A DNA stretch of 64,000 nt from Druceiella hillmani (taxonomy: Eukaryota > Arthropoda > Insecta > Lepidoptera > Hepialidae), in the NCBI GenBank assembly GCA_039881145.1, contig JAYKKI010000139.1, positions 2,005,001-2,069,000 on the forward strand, in the 5' to 3' direction. The translations under genes were made by a program, and so were the position numbers. The notes under the pieces are model-generated. The model did not search any database. It had not been told where the DNA came from and worked only from the letters and a program-made list of their open reading frames with translations. Every line of letters begins with the position of its first letter. Positions within the stretch are counted from its first letter, which is position 1. Positions 1 through 12,190 of this stretch are shown here, one piece after another.

Positions 1-3000
1 CCAACGGCCATCATTTGGATGGCTCACTTTGAGCCAATGTCTTTTTGTTTCATCGGATGGAAGAAATAAAATGAAATGGCATGAGGCATAAGTGGAGCAG
101 AGACAACGAAGGGCTCCATGGAATCCGCAAATATACTTTGTTAAGTCAAGTTCAAGAAGCGAAGGCCCGTGATGAAGTTGCAGATAGAGTTGAAAAATAA
201 ATGAAATACTAAATAAATGAAATATTCTATTTTATGTTTATAAGTATTGTTTTTTGCTCATATTTTGTTTTCTTTCAGTATTTATTTGTGTCTAGAAATG
301 CAGTTTAGCAAGTTGTCTGAAACATTTAAAACCTAACAAATATTAACATTTATATTCTTAATCTTACACAGAAATAGTGGGAATTATTTACCAATTATTA
401 AACTTGCATTTACGTGGTTAGGCTTTGTTAATTTACATTACAATTTGGTTAGAGGTTAGTAAAACAAATGTTCACTGAAATGATGTATTAAACAATGGAA
501 TAGGACTTGAATATTAAAACCCCATTAAGGAATGGTTTGTATTATCCAGTCCAAACTAATTTAATATTATAATATTTATAATTTTGTTTTAGTTATGGGT
601 AAATTGAACTATACATTGCATTTCAATATTAGAATTTATGCTTAATGTAGCTTATAAATGATGACATTTATACTCGAATTCAATTTGTCGGAATTCAATA
701 AGTTTTTGAAACTTTTTATTAAATTACCAAATATGAAGAATAAATATGTATTAATAAATTGCTGAATTAAAAAAATAACTGGCTTATATAATCTATTCCA
801 TACTAATTCAATGCACATTTTAACATTCTGGTTATAGGTAAAATAAAGAATCCAATGCAAACTAATTTTAATGCACATTTTAATACTATGAAATAAAATA
901 AAATAAAAAAGTAACATACAATATTTGTTTTGTAAGAATTTTTTAAATTATCAAATATAAAAAATAAATAAATATTAATAACTTCCTAAATGAAATCAGT
1001 GTTAGGGCAATTTAACTCTGATTTCTAATAGGTGCTACTTTCCTGCAGATACATATAATTATAGAAGTTCTATGGATACAAGTCTGTATTACTATTTATA
1101 CATTTGAAAATGAATTGTAAGTATTGTTAATGTTAGAGGGATGAGATTTTTTCAAAAGAGAAATGTTACAAGTAATACAGTTTCCAAACCTTTCCAATAC
1201 ATATAAATATCAGTTATGGGTGATGTCATTCCAGTCGATATGTAATTAATACAAATCACATAATATGAATAAAAGTATATTATATATAATAGATGCGTTT
1301 ATTTACCTCATTTATCTATTTTATACATTCCAAGACGATCGTACTTGAGGAGTAAACTCCAATTACACGTCGGAGCTGATACGCACAATTTTTTTAATTA
1401 TCTTATTAAGGTATAGGATGAATATGTCAGGGTTAGAAGTACAATATAAAAAGTTTTGCGTTGCGAGTCATATCGACAGCGACCGGCGTGCTAGCGCTAG
1501 GCAGACCGGAATTCTTCTGAAACAACCAACCCTGCCGTTGTTCATATATAGCTATAAGTAACATCGACTCGTTAGAATTGGCCAGTCTAAACGAAATGTC
1601 CAGTGCTAAACGAAATGATATCAAAAATCCAATGAACTTTCAGCTTATTTTGAAACTGGATTTGTGAAACATTTTCACCTGGGCGATGTTTTGCTTCATT
1701 CCAAAGCTGGGTAAATTTAGTATAATTAAAATCAATTAAACAATGGTCTTAATTTCTTGAGAATCAGCGATTCAGATATAATTTTTAAACATCGGTTTTT
1801 AAATATTTCATGTTAACTTTTTTAACTCAGTCGTCCAATAATTTTGATCCACATTTTTTTGTGCTTAAGATTTCTTTGAATTTTGAAATTTTATTGCACG
1901 AAATAATTGCATATTAAAATACTCAATTTATACAAAATTATTTCTAGACTTTTGAATAACTTTATTAAGAAACGGAAAGAATAAATTGAAAAGTGGTTAA
2001 ATAAATCCAAACTTAATTTTAAGGAACTTTGTAAGGATGACCTACCATAAAAAATGAAGAAAGGTAAACACTTACTACATTCTGATTAAGATCTTTAAGG
2101 TGAAATCTATTTTGGAATCTGAAGCCTATGTTGTATTATTTCGTGCAGGTATATCTAAAACTACAGAAACTACGAAAGTATGAAAGACGGATAGCCACAT
2201 GTACGTATATCAAAAAATTATAAGGATTCAATATTTAATTTCGGAATCATAAAAATGAAATAACATCAAGCCAGCGACGTTAATAAATAGCGAATTTTTA
2301 TTTATGTTTGCAAGTACCAATTTTTGGTTTATGTTCGTAAATATTGAATATTTATAAATTTCGTATTGGTTTTAAATAATGTTGCATTTTATTATCACTT
2401 ACGACAGTGACGCTAGTGAGATTCAAAAATGTTTAATTTTATTTCAACACAGTTCTAGTTTCTTCAACATTTTTGGATGCAAAATTCGAATGTCCTTTTC
2501 AGTTCTTCACAGAAGCATCTCATATACATTATGTGATCACATACGGTTACAGCTCACTAGAGAATATTTCCACGCTTTAAGCCGTAAGGCATTATCTATA
2601 CTCTAAACATTACATCAATGTTACAACAGTCTAAATACGAAATAGCGTTATAACATGTACCTCAAATTTGTAATGTCAATATAGTAACAATTTTCCTTAT
2701 TTAAGGCAGCTTAATATAACACTAGTGTATAAACTATACTATAGTAGTAGCCGAAATAAACAATATTATATTGAAACTTATGTCAACTTTACATTTGAAG
2801 TGTGTCCTGTAAGAATTATGATTTTGAAATCCCTACTTTGTCACGAATTTCAATTTTATAATAGGAAGTTACCTCTACAAAGGAAACAGACACTTCCAAA
2901 AGGAGATAGCGGATAAATTCATAAAATTGAGCATATTTTGTATTTACCTAATGAAGATAATTCGAAGGACCAAATAATCCTACGATTCTAAATGTGTTTA

Positions 3001-5834
3001 ATTTCATGCTTTGACGCCTACATGTCGTGTTAAATATCATTGGAGTGTAAATTTCTTGAATTCAATAATTCGTATCTAACATATGACCCCATTTATAGAC
3101 ATATGTCGAATTCATAAAATCAAGCATCATGGATTCAGTCTGTGTACTCTCAGTTCGAGTGTTCTCATTTAAATCTAGTCTTCACTCATTTTTAAAATAT
3201 AAAAATATGGCGGTACTATGTTTCTTTTAAACCTAGTTATTGATATTTGAAATTACCTCGATAGAAAGTGTCGCGATTATCTCCTAACCGATTTCCAATA
3301 CGTCTCATTTTAAATATTTCAAATACTAATATTTTATAAGAACTTCCAAACAAAATGATTTTGATTAAATTGCATCAAAAATTTCAGAAAATGCATTTAG
3401 ACGTCTGTTGTGTATAAATATTTGAAATTAAAACATGAATAATGGCTTAAAAAATCATCTTTTATTCTAGCGACATGAAAGACCGACCTCTGAAATTTAA
3501 TTACTAAAATTTCACAATCGAATCCACCCCAGATTTAACGAAATAAAGAATAAATGTTATAGTTTAAATGTGCGATATAATTAACTTTTAATCGTGCAAA
3601 TTATAGAAGAAAATTAATTTTAAAATTCCGAGTAATTATTGTTCAATTTATATCAAGACAAATCAAGGTGGCTTTGGAATTCCATCAGTCCAAGTGAAGT
3701 TTGTTTACGATTACTTCATTTGAGTATAGTTGACTAAACTCAATAACTAACTATTTCTATTTGCATCGAAAGTATAATCAAAATATTTATTTATTTTTTA
3801 TCTGTCTTACCGATATACATTTTAATAATTTGGAATTTATTCCGAATATTGTTCAAAGTTTTACGTTAATAATTTCAAAGTAATGAAAAAAAAATACTTT
3901 TCACGTCTCTTCCTGAAGCATCCACTTAACAAAATTTCATATAAATAGATATAAAATTGTAGGAGTTGGTACAGATAGACGGATATGAATAATACGTGTC
4001 TTTTTTACTATAACAGCTGATAACTCTGTTAATAAAAGTCATATAATTATAAAAGAATAAACACTTTGTCGCTTATTTGACTTCCAGCATGAATTAACCT
4101 GTCAGAATTCAAAGTGACAACATGGCATAAATCTCCTAAAGAGAATTCGTACTTACAATATTAAAAAGCTTCACAGCGGCTTCTCGCAAACTTTGATAAT
4201 ATTTCATTTAATTTACAATGACGTGGGAGCCTTCTACGTTTCCAGTTTAAATTTTCATTTAATTTCAAATAAATATGCCCTTTGTTTGTCTCACTCCAAT
4301 TTGTTGCAGTTTACTAACGCCAGAAATTTAAGGAGGTTTATATATATGCATAAAAATGCGGAAGGATATATGAAATCTCAAAATGATTTTAAAGTACTTA
4401 AGCAAGACCAACATATTATTTTCTTATAATTGAGATCTTTACATATGAAACATATGCTTGCCAAATTTGAAGTAAATAAATTTGAAACTATTATGGCTGA
4501 CGGACGGAGATTACGAAATATAAAAATCCCTTCTTTCACTACGAAAACCTATAAAGTTTTGGCTGCAAAATAGAAAAACTAATATATTCCTTTTTTAATT
4601 AAAAGGTTCGATACCCAATACAAAACAATGTGTTGCAAAAAAGGCACTGAAGTTGAGTTTGTCAACGACAAAAATTTTAAAATATTTATACAGAACTAAT
4701 CAGGTAAGACATAATAAGTAGATATTTTTTCCTTTTTTATAACTTAACATTATTGTAGTTCATAAAAATAACCAAAAATATACCACATAACACCCTATAG
4801 AAAGTAAAATATTCTTGCTCCTAAACAGCAAATGGACAAAATAATCGCGGATATCATTCAAAAGCAAATGTTTTACATGATACCATTCAAAAGTAAACGT
4901 TTCACGTCTAACAGAAATTCCATTCCTGGTTTGATTTCAGACTATTACTTCCCTATATAATTTGCAGCCCAATTGTAACGGGGTTTATTTTGTCGAATCC
5001 AATGGTCGATGTCATTATGTATGCACTATCCAATATTTCATTATCAGAATTTTGTGCTGAATAATATAAGCCCAAAGCCATACATCTTCCATAAACGGTT
5101 TAAAAATTTCATTATTAATATAAATATTCTAATTAAGGGGTTACTGCCGTTAATTAAGGGGTTACGCGCAGTGAGAGGAGTGAAGAAAAGGCATTTTCAA
5201 AATTTTTTTTTTAAAACTTTTATAATGTTTCTTACTTAATACATAACACCAAGTTTTTGACAATATTTAACTAAAAATTTTAAAAATTTAAAAAAAACTA
5301 AATTTTGGTTCAAGTCGATTGTGATCCTTTCTCTTACGGTTCATCTAAATTAATAAAAAAAATTGTTAATTTGGTAATTCATCTTGAGAATTATCAATGG
5401 ATTTTTTCAAATTTCGCAAAGTGGTGTCCTTTGGAATTTTTTATGAATTTCGAGAAAATAATCACTCGTAAATTATTTATTAAAAAAATTGAATTTTGGT
5501 TGGAAAAAAAATTTCATCAAGCTTAAGATTTAGGACATTCTGTACAAATTTCATGTAAATCCGTCGGGTAAATTTTAAAATAAAGTAGCCACCTTATATT
5601 AGAGCGTAGTTTTGAACGATATATTTAAAGTTTCATTCTTCGATAATTAATGAAAATGTAACATATTAAATTACTTACGTAAAATCTTCTATACCTGAGC
5701 CATATAATAGAATGAATATGCTTTAATTTCACTAATATGCGAGCTTCCAATATCGATTTATTGTTGTCTATGTACCAATCTACCTTCTCTAGTGTTTTCG
5801 GTTACATCTTTGTCTGCAAGCTGTATTCTAAATT

Positions 5835-5887
5835 TGCAAAAGTTTTGCAGGCTAATGGAATACCCATTAGTCTGCAAAAGTTTTGCA
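5835..5887. repeat. Hairpin-forming inverted repeat (left arm)
   Basis: TGCAAAAGTTTTGCAGGCTA.. (5835-5858) pairs with 5864-5887 across a 5-base loop, 24 positions with two mismatches. Each half itself contains the near-palindrome TGCAAAAGTTTTGCA. Confidence 0.7.
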
Positions 5888-6498
5888 ACCTTCTTATCCA
5901 GTCCCTAATATTTTCAATGTATTTTTTCACAATATCCTTGAAATATATTAAGGATATGTAAAAAAATGCAATATTTTTAAAATTGTCACTACACGTTACC
6001 CCTATTCCGTTCAACTACGTCTGTTATGATATGTTTTCAACCACCTTGTGACTAGCATTGAATCCTGGACATCACTCTAAACCAAAAATCTCGCCGAGAA
6101 AAACTGAAATTGTCTTAACACAGCAAATTTGCTGCGCCCCGAATTGAATTATTTTAAACACATTTTAGTATCATCGTTAGACAAAGGAAATAAACGTCTT
6201 ATTAAGATGAATTAAATGCACACATCATGATTAGTTTGCTGCTTGCCTTTAGTAATTTACTACGATCACCATTCAACATTATTAACAGACCTTAGATATT
6301 GAGTGAGGCCATAGGTCTTGCAAACCAATTGAATAAATTAAAATGTGATGGAATTATTACTTGTCGTTTTGTTGTCCATTCTCTATGAAGTTACTGTGAC
6401 CGCCTTTGGTACCGTTATCAAACTATGGATGAAAAACGATGGGTCTATGACTCGTCGTTATGAAATTGTTATGAATACTTTTCGGAACCATTATCAGA

Positions 6499-6587
6499 AC
6501 ACTGACGTCTAACGAAACCTAGGTCGTGCTAAAGAACTTAAAGAAAGTAGAAATAATACTACATCACGTAGTTTCATTTAATTGTGA
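6499..6587 (-). repeat. Hammerhead-TIR family, half element (left arm)
   Basis: One terminal repeat: CGAAACCTAGGTCGTG followed by the shared AAAGAAAGTAGAAATAATAC, ACATCACGTAG and TTTCATTTAATTGTGA end. The hammerhead-like core is damaged (stem II shortened, CTGACG in place of CTGAAGA). No opposite terminus is visible. Confidence 0.75.
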
Positions 6588-7488
6588 CTTTTTTATTCTT
6601 AAAAATTGCACCAGTGCTTCCATATTTAAATCTTTTTTTATATAAATATATATAACCATGATAAATTTTAGCTGCATAAAATTAATATTCTTCAAGTAAA
6701 ACAGCTGTGGTAAAACAGACGAAGAGACAGATAAATGTGGCAAATACTGTAAGCCTTTCTAGTTTGAGTGCGAGCCCTAAAAAGGAGGTGAAGCTTTATA
6801 AACATTATATTATTAAACTAGCACCTCACGACGTCGTTCGCCCAAAATTTATATGACAAGGCATTCTACAGTAGTGAACTAGATCTCACTGAAACATATC
6901 AGTTTTTAATTTTTTTTCATCTGTTTTAATTACAAATATTATTTATATCATATGAAAAACCAAACTTTTGAAAATAATATAAATATAAAAAAGTTCATGT
7001 CAAATATCAAAGTTCATGTCTTATATATAGACAATATAACTTTTTAACAACGAATTTTTAAAATCAGTCCATTCATTTTCGAGTTTATTTTTTACATACA
7101 AATAAATAAAAATGAAATTACACCCTCTCTTTATAATATTAGTGTTTATTTGACATATGTGAAAAAATATGCCACGACCTACACTTATAAAAGTGCAATA
7201 GCCAGCCCACATATATTACTTTGACGAAACCGAGAATATAAATCTAACAAACGTTGTAGCAGAGTTTGTGACACAGGATTAACAAAGGTAGCCCAATTGC
7301 ATGTAACGTCACCTATGTGAATTACAATACTGTGTGACTGCAAAATCATTGATAAAAACTTAATTGTTAACCGCTTATAATACTTTATGTAGTGTGCAAT
7401 ATCTTCAATATTGTTAAGATAATTGAACTATTGATTCGATATTCATCGGTCTAATAAATAAAATTATTAACACTTAATTTTTATCCAC

Positions 7489-7760
7489 CATTAAATGAAA
7501 CTACGTTGAGTAGTATTATATCTACTTTATTTAAATTATTAAAAACAACTTAGGTTTCGTTATATAACAATATCTTCAGGTGGGTAATTTCAAGAGATTG
7601 TCATGTCACCTGAAGATGTTGTCACACAACAAAACCTAGGTCGTGGTTAATAATTTAAGTAAAGTAGATATAATACTACATCATGTAGTTTCATTTAGTT
7701 CTGAAAAAAATTAAAGGATTATGAATTTCTACCAAATTAAAGCCAAATATATTCAATAAT
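7489..7760 (-). repeat. Hammerhead-TIR family, fold-back element (left arm)
   Basis: Two inverted terminal repeats, TAAATGAAACTACGTTGAG.. at 7491 and ..CATCATGTAGTTTCATTTAG ending about 7700, each about 95 bp. Both include the CCTAGGTTTCG / CATCTTCAGGTG motif in opposite orientation. The plus-strand hammerhead core is CTGAAGA at 7610-7616 with the GUC site ending at 7642, but the conserved GAAAC is AAAAC. The one-sided tail (GAATTTCTACC..GCCAAATATATTC) follows to about 7760. Confidence 0.8.
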
Positions 7761-8857
7761 ATAACTAAATTCAAGAAGTTATTACTATTTTGTACACTGA
7801 TGCAATAATTTTCATTACAGCTAGTTTCACATAATAATATGGAGTGACACTAATGTTCTCAGCACGACTCTTTTTAAATAGTCGTTCATAGAATTGATAA
7901 TTTTTTGATATAATTAAGGACAAAATAAAACAACGATAAATAAGACCTGCCAAGCGCGAGTTGTGCTAGTGACATGAGGTTCTCTTAACCATTTAAGACT
8001 CACAAATAGTAACTTAGAAACATTTAAGGATAAATAGTATTTTTACTAAACTATTTACAAATATACATTTTTCAAAACGTAAATTTATTTAGCTTACAGT
8101 TTTGCAGGAGTAAAAAATTTGGTCTGTATTTCTAAAATTGTATAATCGCTATAGTTACCCTTTAATAATCAAATAACATTTTAACAACCTTGTTTTTTCA
8201 TGATTTATAACTCAATGCTTCGAAAATAAGAAAGAGCGAATGCACCATTTTTACATACTTTCTGCAATATATTTTAAATATGAAATTTAAAAATAGGAAA
8301 AAATATTTCCGATTTTCTCAAGCCCTTTCAAAGGATGGCATATAACACATTAAATTTAAAAACTTTTAAGAGATCTATTTACTCACCCTTTAATTCTTAC
8401 GTAAATATTTTTAAAAAATTAGCTGTAAAATTTAAAGTGCAGTATGTGTAAGTCATTAAAATATATTACTTTGCCAAATTTCAATTCTCAACATCGCATT
8501 GTTTCTAAGAAAATTAGTGGTGAATTTAGGATTTAGACTTTCCTGTATCTGTTATCTGCTATATCTTTTTTAGGTGTAAAAACACTGAATATTTCAAAGA
8601 CTGAAATCAAGAATGTGCTAAAATTGTCATCTAACTTGTTCGTGGGCTTGTTAAAACTCATTTTCTTATTATGTTTTGTTAAGTTGTTTCAGAAATAAGA
8701 GAACGCGAAAATATTTTTTTGCAAATTATTCATTATATTTCTTAATATATTATCTACATTTAAAGTAAAGAAAAGATATATTGGTGTTAATCAAGATGTG
8801 TGCAGTTTAATATATTTTATTACAAGTCCAAATTTCAAATGTCTATATGTATATATG

Positions 8858-8860
<3 letters not shown>

Positions 8861-8945
<85 letters not shown>

Positions 8946-8972
8946 TATACATACACACACACACACACACAC
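8861..8972. repeat. (AT)n / (AC)n compound microsatellite
   Basis: Uninterrupted AT dinucleotides of about 74 bases followed by a CA-rich run. The overlapping YIYI-type open frames on both strands are artefacts of this tract. Confidence 0.97.
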
Positions 8973-9631
8973 ATGTATATATATACCACAATTATATATT
9001 ACCTGAAAATTAACGAATACCTGCCAATATGGCTCATTACATTCTTGGTAGTTAATTTCCATTATAAATTATTGATGACTGTAAAACCAAACCGCATACC
9101 GCGTTAAAAAGCATAAACAGGAGAATGACACAATGTAATTAGTTCGTGTCTGTCAGCATATCAATACGTCTGTCATCTCTAACTTGTTTGAATATTTTTC
9201 AATGAAGAGTTCTGACATCAACACAAGTCATGAATGTTTCCATTGAAATTGGTGGCATTATTCAGGCTTATTTGTCGTACGACCTTTACATTTCAATATG
9301 CGCATAAAGAATGTCTTTCGTAATGGACACTAGATTAAAGTCATTTTTGGGTTTTTAGTATAAAACGGATGTTTCTTAACTATCTTTGCCATTTATTTAT
9401 TTGTTCAGTGAGACGAAGTCGATTTAAGCACTTTAAAATTTGTTAATTCGCTTGTGTCTTTTAGACAATTATAACTTACACACTGGTTAGTTATCGCACT
9501 TGAAATAAAATTTCTGTTACGAAATTTCGTAAGACCAGTTATTGTAAAAAGGAACATAATTTTTAAATTTAATTTTTCAAAAATGATACTAAATACTTCC
9601 TGTAACATTTCAGTTTATGATAGTTGTGAAC

Positions 9632-9772
9632 ATGAAGAAATTGACAGTAATACTGGCTGTATTAGTAATAGTTTCCTGCGATATACCAAATCTCAACTTT
9701 GGGGCCGTGGATCCGCTCCAGTACAAAAATGATGTTGCAAAATTAAATTTTTTTCACAGTGACTGCATTTGA
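9632..9772 (+). pseudogene. CSP gene remnant, signal-peptide portion (left arm)
   Basis: An ATG opens a 46-residue frame starting MKKLTVILAVLVIVSC, a good secretory signal peptide (basic start, hydrophobic core, small residue before the likely cleavage site). It continues through IPNLNFGAVDPLQY and stops at TGA 9770-9772. A few bases upstream of that stop is a textbook splice acceptor (T-rich tract then CACAG at 9755-9759), followed by the CSP C-terminal coding segment. Chemosensory proteins are small secreted carriers of hydrophobic ligands in insects, and their first exon normally ends shortly after the signal peptide. No usable GT donor joins this piece in frame to the next. The central part of a CSP, with the first two cysteines, is absent. 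Assignment to the same gene as the downstream segment rests on position. Confidence 0.55.
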
Positions 9773-9918
9773 AATTGTTGTTACATCGTGTGAATTTTGC
9801 GACAAGAACGAGAAGGCAGTTATCCACGATCTTATATCGTTGATAGCCCAAAAACAAACAAAAATCTTGAAGGCAATCTTGAAACGGTACGACCGTAAGT
9901 GTGCGTACAGCCCGTCGT
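9760..9918 (+). pseudogene. CSP (OS-D/A10 family) C-terminal exon, truncated (left arm)
   Basis: After the acceptor at 9759 the frame reads TAFEIVVTSCEFCDKNEKAV and on to KRYDRKCAYSPSY. It has the CSP signature C-x2-C. The distance from the first of these cysteines to the YDP-like motif is the same 33 residues as in typical CSPs, with a trailing aromatic residue. In this arm the P of YDP has become R. Homology with the other arm ends immediately after the SPS residues, and the frame then runs into Tc1-like sequence to 10160, so the apparent 133-codon protein is a chimaera of decayed parts. The N-terminal half with the first cysteine pair is missing. What is seen: motif, spacing, acceptor. Inferred: it is a dead CSP gene. 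Confidence 0.7.
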
Positions 9919-9944
9919 ATAATATTAGCAAAGCTCGTATAATA

Positions 9945-10437
9945 CTAGCTAATATACATATCATTGATCGTCCAAATTTTTTCGTTACAAATATCATATT
10001 TTGGGTAAAAGTAACTTATGAAGATCGTACGGAGTCAGTTTTTGTTGAAAATGGTTCTCTGAATGCACAACGACACATCGAGGAAGTCCTAATTCACCAT
10101 GTACAATCAGCACTAGCCATTCGAGGAGCTGCTGCTGCCTTAATAGACGATAATCCTTAAGGGTGAAAAAGTAGACGCTTATTTGACTGAGGTCGGGATT
10201 TACCGTTTATAATGGCCAGCATAAAGTTTCTACCTCAATCATTTGAGAATCTATGAAACATTCTTAAACAAAGTGTTAAAGCTATTTATGCAGCCCCACG
10301 GTACGTCCGAGAGCTATAAACAGTTACGTCCAATGGGGGTCTATTCCCAAAAACACTTTAAAAACCTCATCCCGGGCATACCATAAAGAATTGCAGCAGT
10401 AATTTTGGTGAAAAGAGGCCACACGCGGTACTTATTT
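9945..10437 (+). pseudogene. Tc1-like (Tc1/mariner superfamily) transposase relic, C-terminal half
   Basis: Three consecutive frames read like the catalytic half of a Tc1-type DDE transposase. First, SVFVENGSLNAQRHIEEVL then ALIDDNP (the second catalytic Asp in its DDN context). Next, from about 10165, AYLTEVGIYRL then WPA, the block that in intact Tc1 proteins leads to SPDLNPIEH. Last, near 10340-10437, KHFKNLIPGIP-stop-RIAAVI and RGHTRY, the normal C-terminal signature. Stops and frameshifts separate the blocks, so it is dead. The N-terminal DNA-binding domain and the terminal inverted repeats were not found. The relic begins within tens of bases of the end of the left palindrome arm. Confidence 0.85.
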
Positions 10438-10812
10438 TTCTTTTTTTTTCTTTTCTCACTCTTATTAAATTATCAATTGAAGGCCAGTTTTGTTGAAAAG
10501 AGTAATTGGAAAACAGTAAAAAAAAACAAACTACGAAATTCTAATTTACAAGTTAAAACTTTTTAACGCTTACTAAATAATATTTTTTTAAAAATGTTGT
10601 TGCATAAAATATAATTTCTTTATACTTTTACACCTAATTTGATAAATCGTAAGTGTCCCTTTTTGGTAAGGAGTGTATTTATTTCATTGAAAATGCAGCT
10701 GTACCTTTCAGGCCGACCAACGAGTGTCTATGCAAAATAACGTTAGTTAGAAGAGTTATATTGATATTTTTTAGATGTGATATAAAGGAAGAAAAAACTG
10801 CCAAGCATTGGT

Positions 10813-10860
10813 ATAACTCGCACTGCGAGGGTTCGATTCACATCAAGGCACATATAAAAA
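10813..10860 (+). repeat. Dispersed repeat with CTCG-CGAG palindrome, copy D
   Basis: Contains CTCGCACTGCGAG at 10817-10829 followed by GGTTCGATTCACATCAAGG. It aligns by eye with copies near 28,213, 35,964 and 36,804, which read CTCGTACTACGAG-like then GGTTCCGTGCACATTTAGG. Both arms of the small palindrome changed together (GTA/TAC to GCA/TGC), so base pairing is kept. Confidence 0.5.
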
Positions 10861-12190
10861 AATTAACATTAAGCGCGAAAATTTACACAAATCATTTTAT
10901 GGTACACCAATGTTTTGTGTGTTGAAAGTCTATTCGATGTATAGCGCTTTAGTATTTGCTCTTCATTTTCCTAAAGAGGCAGTATAAGATTTAAACTTCC
11001 TCAATAAAAAAAGTGAATTTTGTTCTAAGATAAAAATATTCCTTGTGCATTCTATAAGTTACTTGTACGCAAGTTTTTATGAAGATTGGTAAGTAATTTG
11101 GACATGAAAACGAAACAAACAAGTGTAACTTAAGTTAGCTTTCGTACTTATAATATTACAGTTATAAAATCTATAACAATAATATTAATTTTCATAATAT
11201 TACTACTTAGAATTAGGATATTAGTGAAAATAAGTTGATAGGTAAATCGCTTTATAATTTGTTAATATAATAAAAGTAAACGTTGTCTATTTATTTCTTT
11301 AATTTCTTCAAGCTTAAATGGTTTAACGAATTTTAATAAAATTTTCACATAGACTATATGCATCGTACATCGAAAGATAAGGTATACAAAATTACACTAT
11401 TGTTTTCAGAAGAAAAGCACTAACTATAAATGCTTAAAAATGATTCCAAACACTGAATCTTCTTCTACTTATTTCATTTTTAAAATCAGGGGAATGTGTT
11501 TTATTTAACGCGCCAAATTCATGGATCATGCGTTTATAGCACGGCATTATAATCCAGACCACTATCGTATACTAAGCGAGGTTTGACGCTCTGCACCATA
11601 TAAAATGTTGTCACTCCGACAAATTATATTATTTAAAATATTGACATAGTAACTACATAACAATCCTAATTACACTCAATATTCTGCATTTTTCTAATAA
11701 CATGCGAACAAAGTCGCGCGTAGGGCCATGTAGTCATTGTTAGAAATAAAACGATATTGTGAATTTTAAGACATGCAGACATACGTAGTATAGTATTATT
11801 ATTATCATCATCATCATGCTATCAATCATGCAACGAAACTGTCGATTAAAAATTTAATATTTATATGATATTAATAAAAAAATTAAATAAATCCAAGCTG
11901 GATCATTTATTTCAAAGACACAACATTAATTATGTATATAATTATATGTTTATGAATACAATCATCATATTTTTGCGATAAAACAATAATTTGTGTCAAT
12001 ATATGTCAAAATAAAATTATTTTTCAAATACTATATATTATTACCCCAAGCCATAAAAATTAACAGTAAAAGAGGAAGATTCTTTTATTAAGCGAACAGC
12101 GAAACAAAAGAAGCTATGTTTTTTTTTCAATATCCTTATAATCGCCTAATATTAATCATGTTTTTGAATATTATTTAGGTGTAAATCTTG

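Larger units (their letters stand above)
181..8860. other. Left-arm DNA without recognised genes
   Basis: AT-rich sequence with many stops. Frames of 60-91 codons occur (for example 642-917 minus, 5305-5526 plus, 7771-7953 minus) and most have a mirror frame in the other arm. None resembles a known family, has coding-like composition, or shows splice signals I could defend. The two ribozyme-family insertions and the hairpin listed separately are the only structure seen. The mirrored interval 13313-23500 is the same apart from its private insertion. Confidence 0.6.
1..9918 (+). repeat. Left arm of giant inverted duplication
   Basis: This segment reappears as its reverse complement at 12262-23680. 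Paired positions sum to about 22,180 near the inner end and 23,680 at the outer end. The drift comes from arm-specific insertions. A 237-bp stretch at 4193-4429 encodes an identical frame to 17750-17986, and most other stretches compared by eye differ at only a few positions per hundred. The arm runs off the window start, so its outer limit is unknown. Inner homology ends at the shared CCCGTCGT at 9911-9918. Arm-private insertions include about 75-90 bp near 1516-1603 and about 115 bp at 2629-2743. It contains no gene recognised other than the CSP remnant at the inner end. Confidence 0.95.

Noticed and set aside
4560..4640. AGGTTCGATACCCAATAC as a tRNA T-arm
   Set aside because: No acceptor, D or anticodon arms fit upstream.
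5009..6014. Pairs of 70-78 codon frames conserved in both palindrome arms
   Set aside because: Conservation follows from the recent duplication. The frames are low in complexity, lack splice or start context and resemble no family.
8791..9107. Overlapping open frames rich in Y-I and T-H on both strands, mirrored at 13073-13383
   Set aside because: They are translations of the (AT)n/(AC)n microsatellite and have no independent coding evidence.
10790..10850. GGTTCGATTC near 10,830 as a tRNA or tRNA-derived SINE B box
   Set aside because: The flanking bases do not form a T-stem and no A box or cloverleaf could be drawn. The sequence is better explained as a variant of the dispersed repeat copies.
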